A program made the translations under genes and the position numbers. Positions 6,413-6,883 of a stretch of DNA of 6,883 nucleotides are shown one piece after another. Origin of the DNA: Spirochaetales bacterium (GTDB taxonomy: Bacteria > Spirochaetota > Spirochaetia > Sphaerochaetales > Sphaerochaetaceae); assembly GCA_012800465.1 (NCBI GenBank), contig JAAZJI010000202.1, forward strand, positions 1-6,883, in the 5' to 3' direction. Each line of letters begins with the position of its first letter. Positions within the stretch are counted from its first letter, which is position 1. The notes under the pieces are model-generated. The model saw only the letters and a list, made by a program, of their open reading frames with translations, searched no databases and had not been told where the DNA came from.

Positions 6413-6883
6413 CTACTTGAGGTAGATGTCCTTCACCGGGTGGTAGTCCATCGTGTTTCCATACCAGCCGCCCCACTTGTTCGTGTCGATCATGTTCAAC
6501 GTGACATAGTAGTAGAGGTTCATCAGAGCCTGGTCCTCGTTGATCATGATGTCCTCGGCGGTCCGGAGGACTCCGAAGCGGTCGACGGGATCGTCGATCC
6601 GGGCAGCCTCGTTGATGAGGATGTCATACACTTCGTTGGAGTACTGTCCACCGTTCATCGCGGTGCCCGTGAGGAACATGTCCAGGAAGGTGTTCGGATC
6701 CTGGTAGTCGCCGACCCAGCCTGCGCGGGAGATCTGGAAGTCTCCGACGTTCCGGCTGTTCAGGTAGGTTCCCCACTCTTGGTTCTCGAGAACGACGTTG
6801 ATTCCGAGGTTCTTCTTCCACTCCTGCTGGATGAACTCGCCGATCTGCTTGTGTCCTTCGCTGGTGTTGTAGAGGATCGAAAC
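6413..6883 (-). CDS. ABC transporter family 5 (oligopeptide, OppA-like) solute-binding protein, C-terminal part
   Basis: The last 156 residues of an extracytoplasmic binding protein that delivers peptides or other solutes to an ABC importer; the N-terminus, signal peptide and most of the protein lie beyond base 6883. The readable part starts VSILYNTSEGHKQIGEFIQQ and contains the family-typical stretches EWKKNLGINVVLENQEWGTYL, FQISRAGWVGDYQDPNTFLDMF and, before the TAG, the C-terminal DYHPVKDIYLK-type ending (a lobe-closing strand). These match the C-terminal lobe of OppA/DppA-type proteins, with oligopeptide the likeliest ligand class. It is followed by a strong terminator, so it is transcriptionally separate from the threonine aldolase operon. 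No permease or ATPase gene is in view; they may lie upstream, off the right edge. Confidence 0.9.
   Translation of the reverse strand, partial: VSILYNTSEGHKQIGEFIQQEWKKNLGINVVLENQEWGTYLNSRNVGDFQISRAGWVGDYQDPNTFLDMFLTGTAMNGGQYSNEVYDILINEAARIDDPVDRFGVLRTAEDIMINEDQALMNLYYYVTLNMIDTNKWGGWYGNTMDYHPVKDIYLK

Noticed and set aside
6324..6476. Upstream in-frame extension of threonine aldolase (51 more residues)
   Set aside because: It would run through a perfect terminator stem and the promoter and into the binding-protein gene; family homology begins exactly at the ATG at 6323.

Overview
The window is a dense stretch of bacterial chromosome (roughly 60% G+C by eye). It holds seven protein genes, two of them cut by the window edges. 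There are only two intergenic gaps, of about 88 and 89 bp. I see no tRNA, rRNA, CRISPR array, insertion sequence or phage gene. Several features suggest an anaerobic or fermentative, high-GC bacterium, and a spirochaete would fit: a flavodoxin-ferredoxin (EFR1-type) protein, a XylR-type AraC regulator with a sugar-binding domain, an oligopeptide-binding lipoprotein-family protein, and PLP amino-acid lyases. That taxonomic guess rests on general resemblance and is weak.

Left half (1-3315): a sugar-related locus around one divergent control region (1132-1219). To the left run an aldo/keto reductase and the start of a zinc-dependent medium-chain dehydrogenase. To the right run a XylR-like regulator and a cytoplasmic SGNH/GDSL esterase. 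The control region carries two TGCGAAT direct repeats exactly 21 bp apart. This is the usual geometry for an AraC/XylR-family dimer, and the repeats are placed to activate the reductase operon and repress the regulator. A plausible reading is sensing and processing of an (acetylated) sugar or sugar alcohol: the esterase removes acyl groups and the two oxidoreductases interconvert carbonyl and hydroxyl forms.

Right half (3251-6323, minus strand): a three-gene operon transcribed leftward. Its order is L-threonine aldolase, EFR1-family flavodoxin/ferredoxin, and MalY/PatB-type PLP C-S lyase or aminotransferase. The last gene runs 65 bp tail-to-tail into the esterase gene. At the far right (6413-6883) is the C-terminal part of a family 5 (OppA-like) solute-binding protein. 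It is closed by a strong GC hairpin terminator at 6366-6391, just upstream of the aldolase promoter.

A striking regularity runs through the window. All four within-operon junctions are 4-bp ATGA stop/start overlaps, most of them with a visible Shine-Dalgarno sequence. All three first-in-operon genes lack a well-placed Shine-Dalgarno and instead have TANNNT followed by exactly six bases and then ATG. This suggests leaderless mRNAs for operon-leading genes and coupled, Shine-Dalgarno-led translation for the rest.
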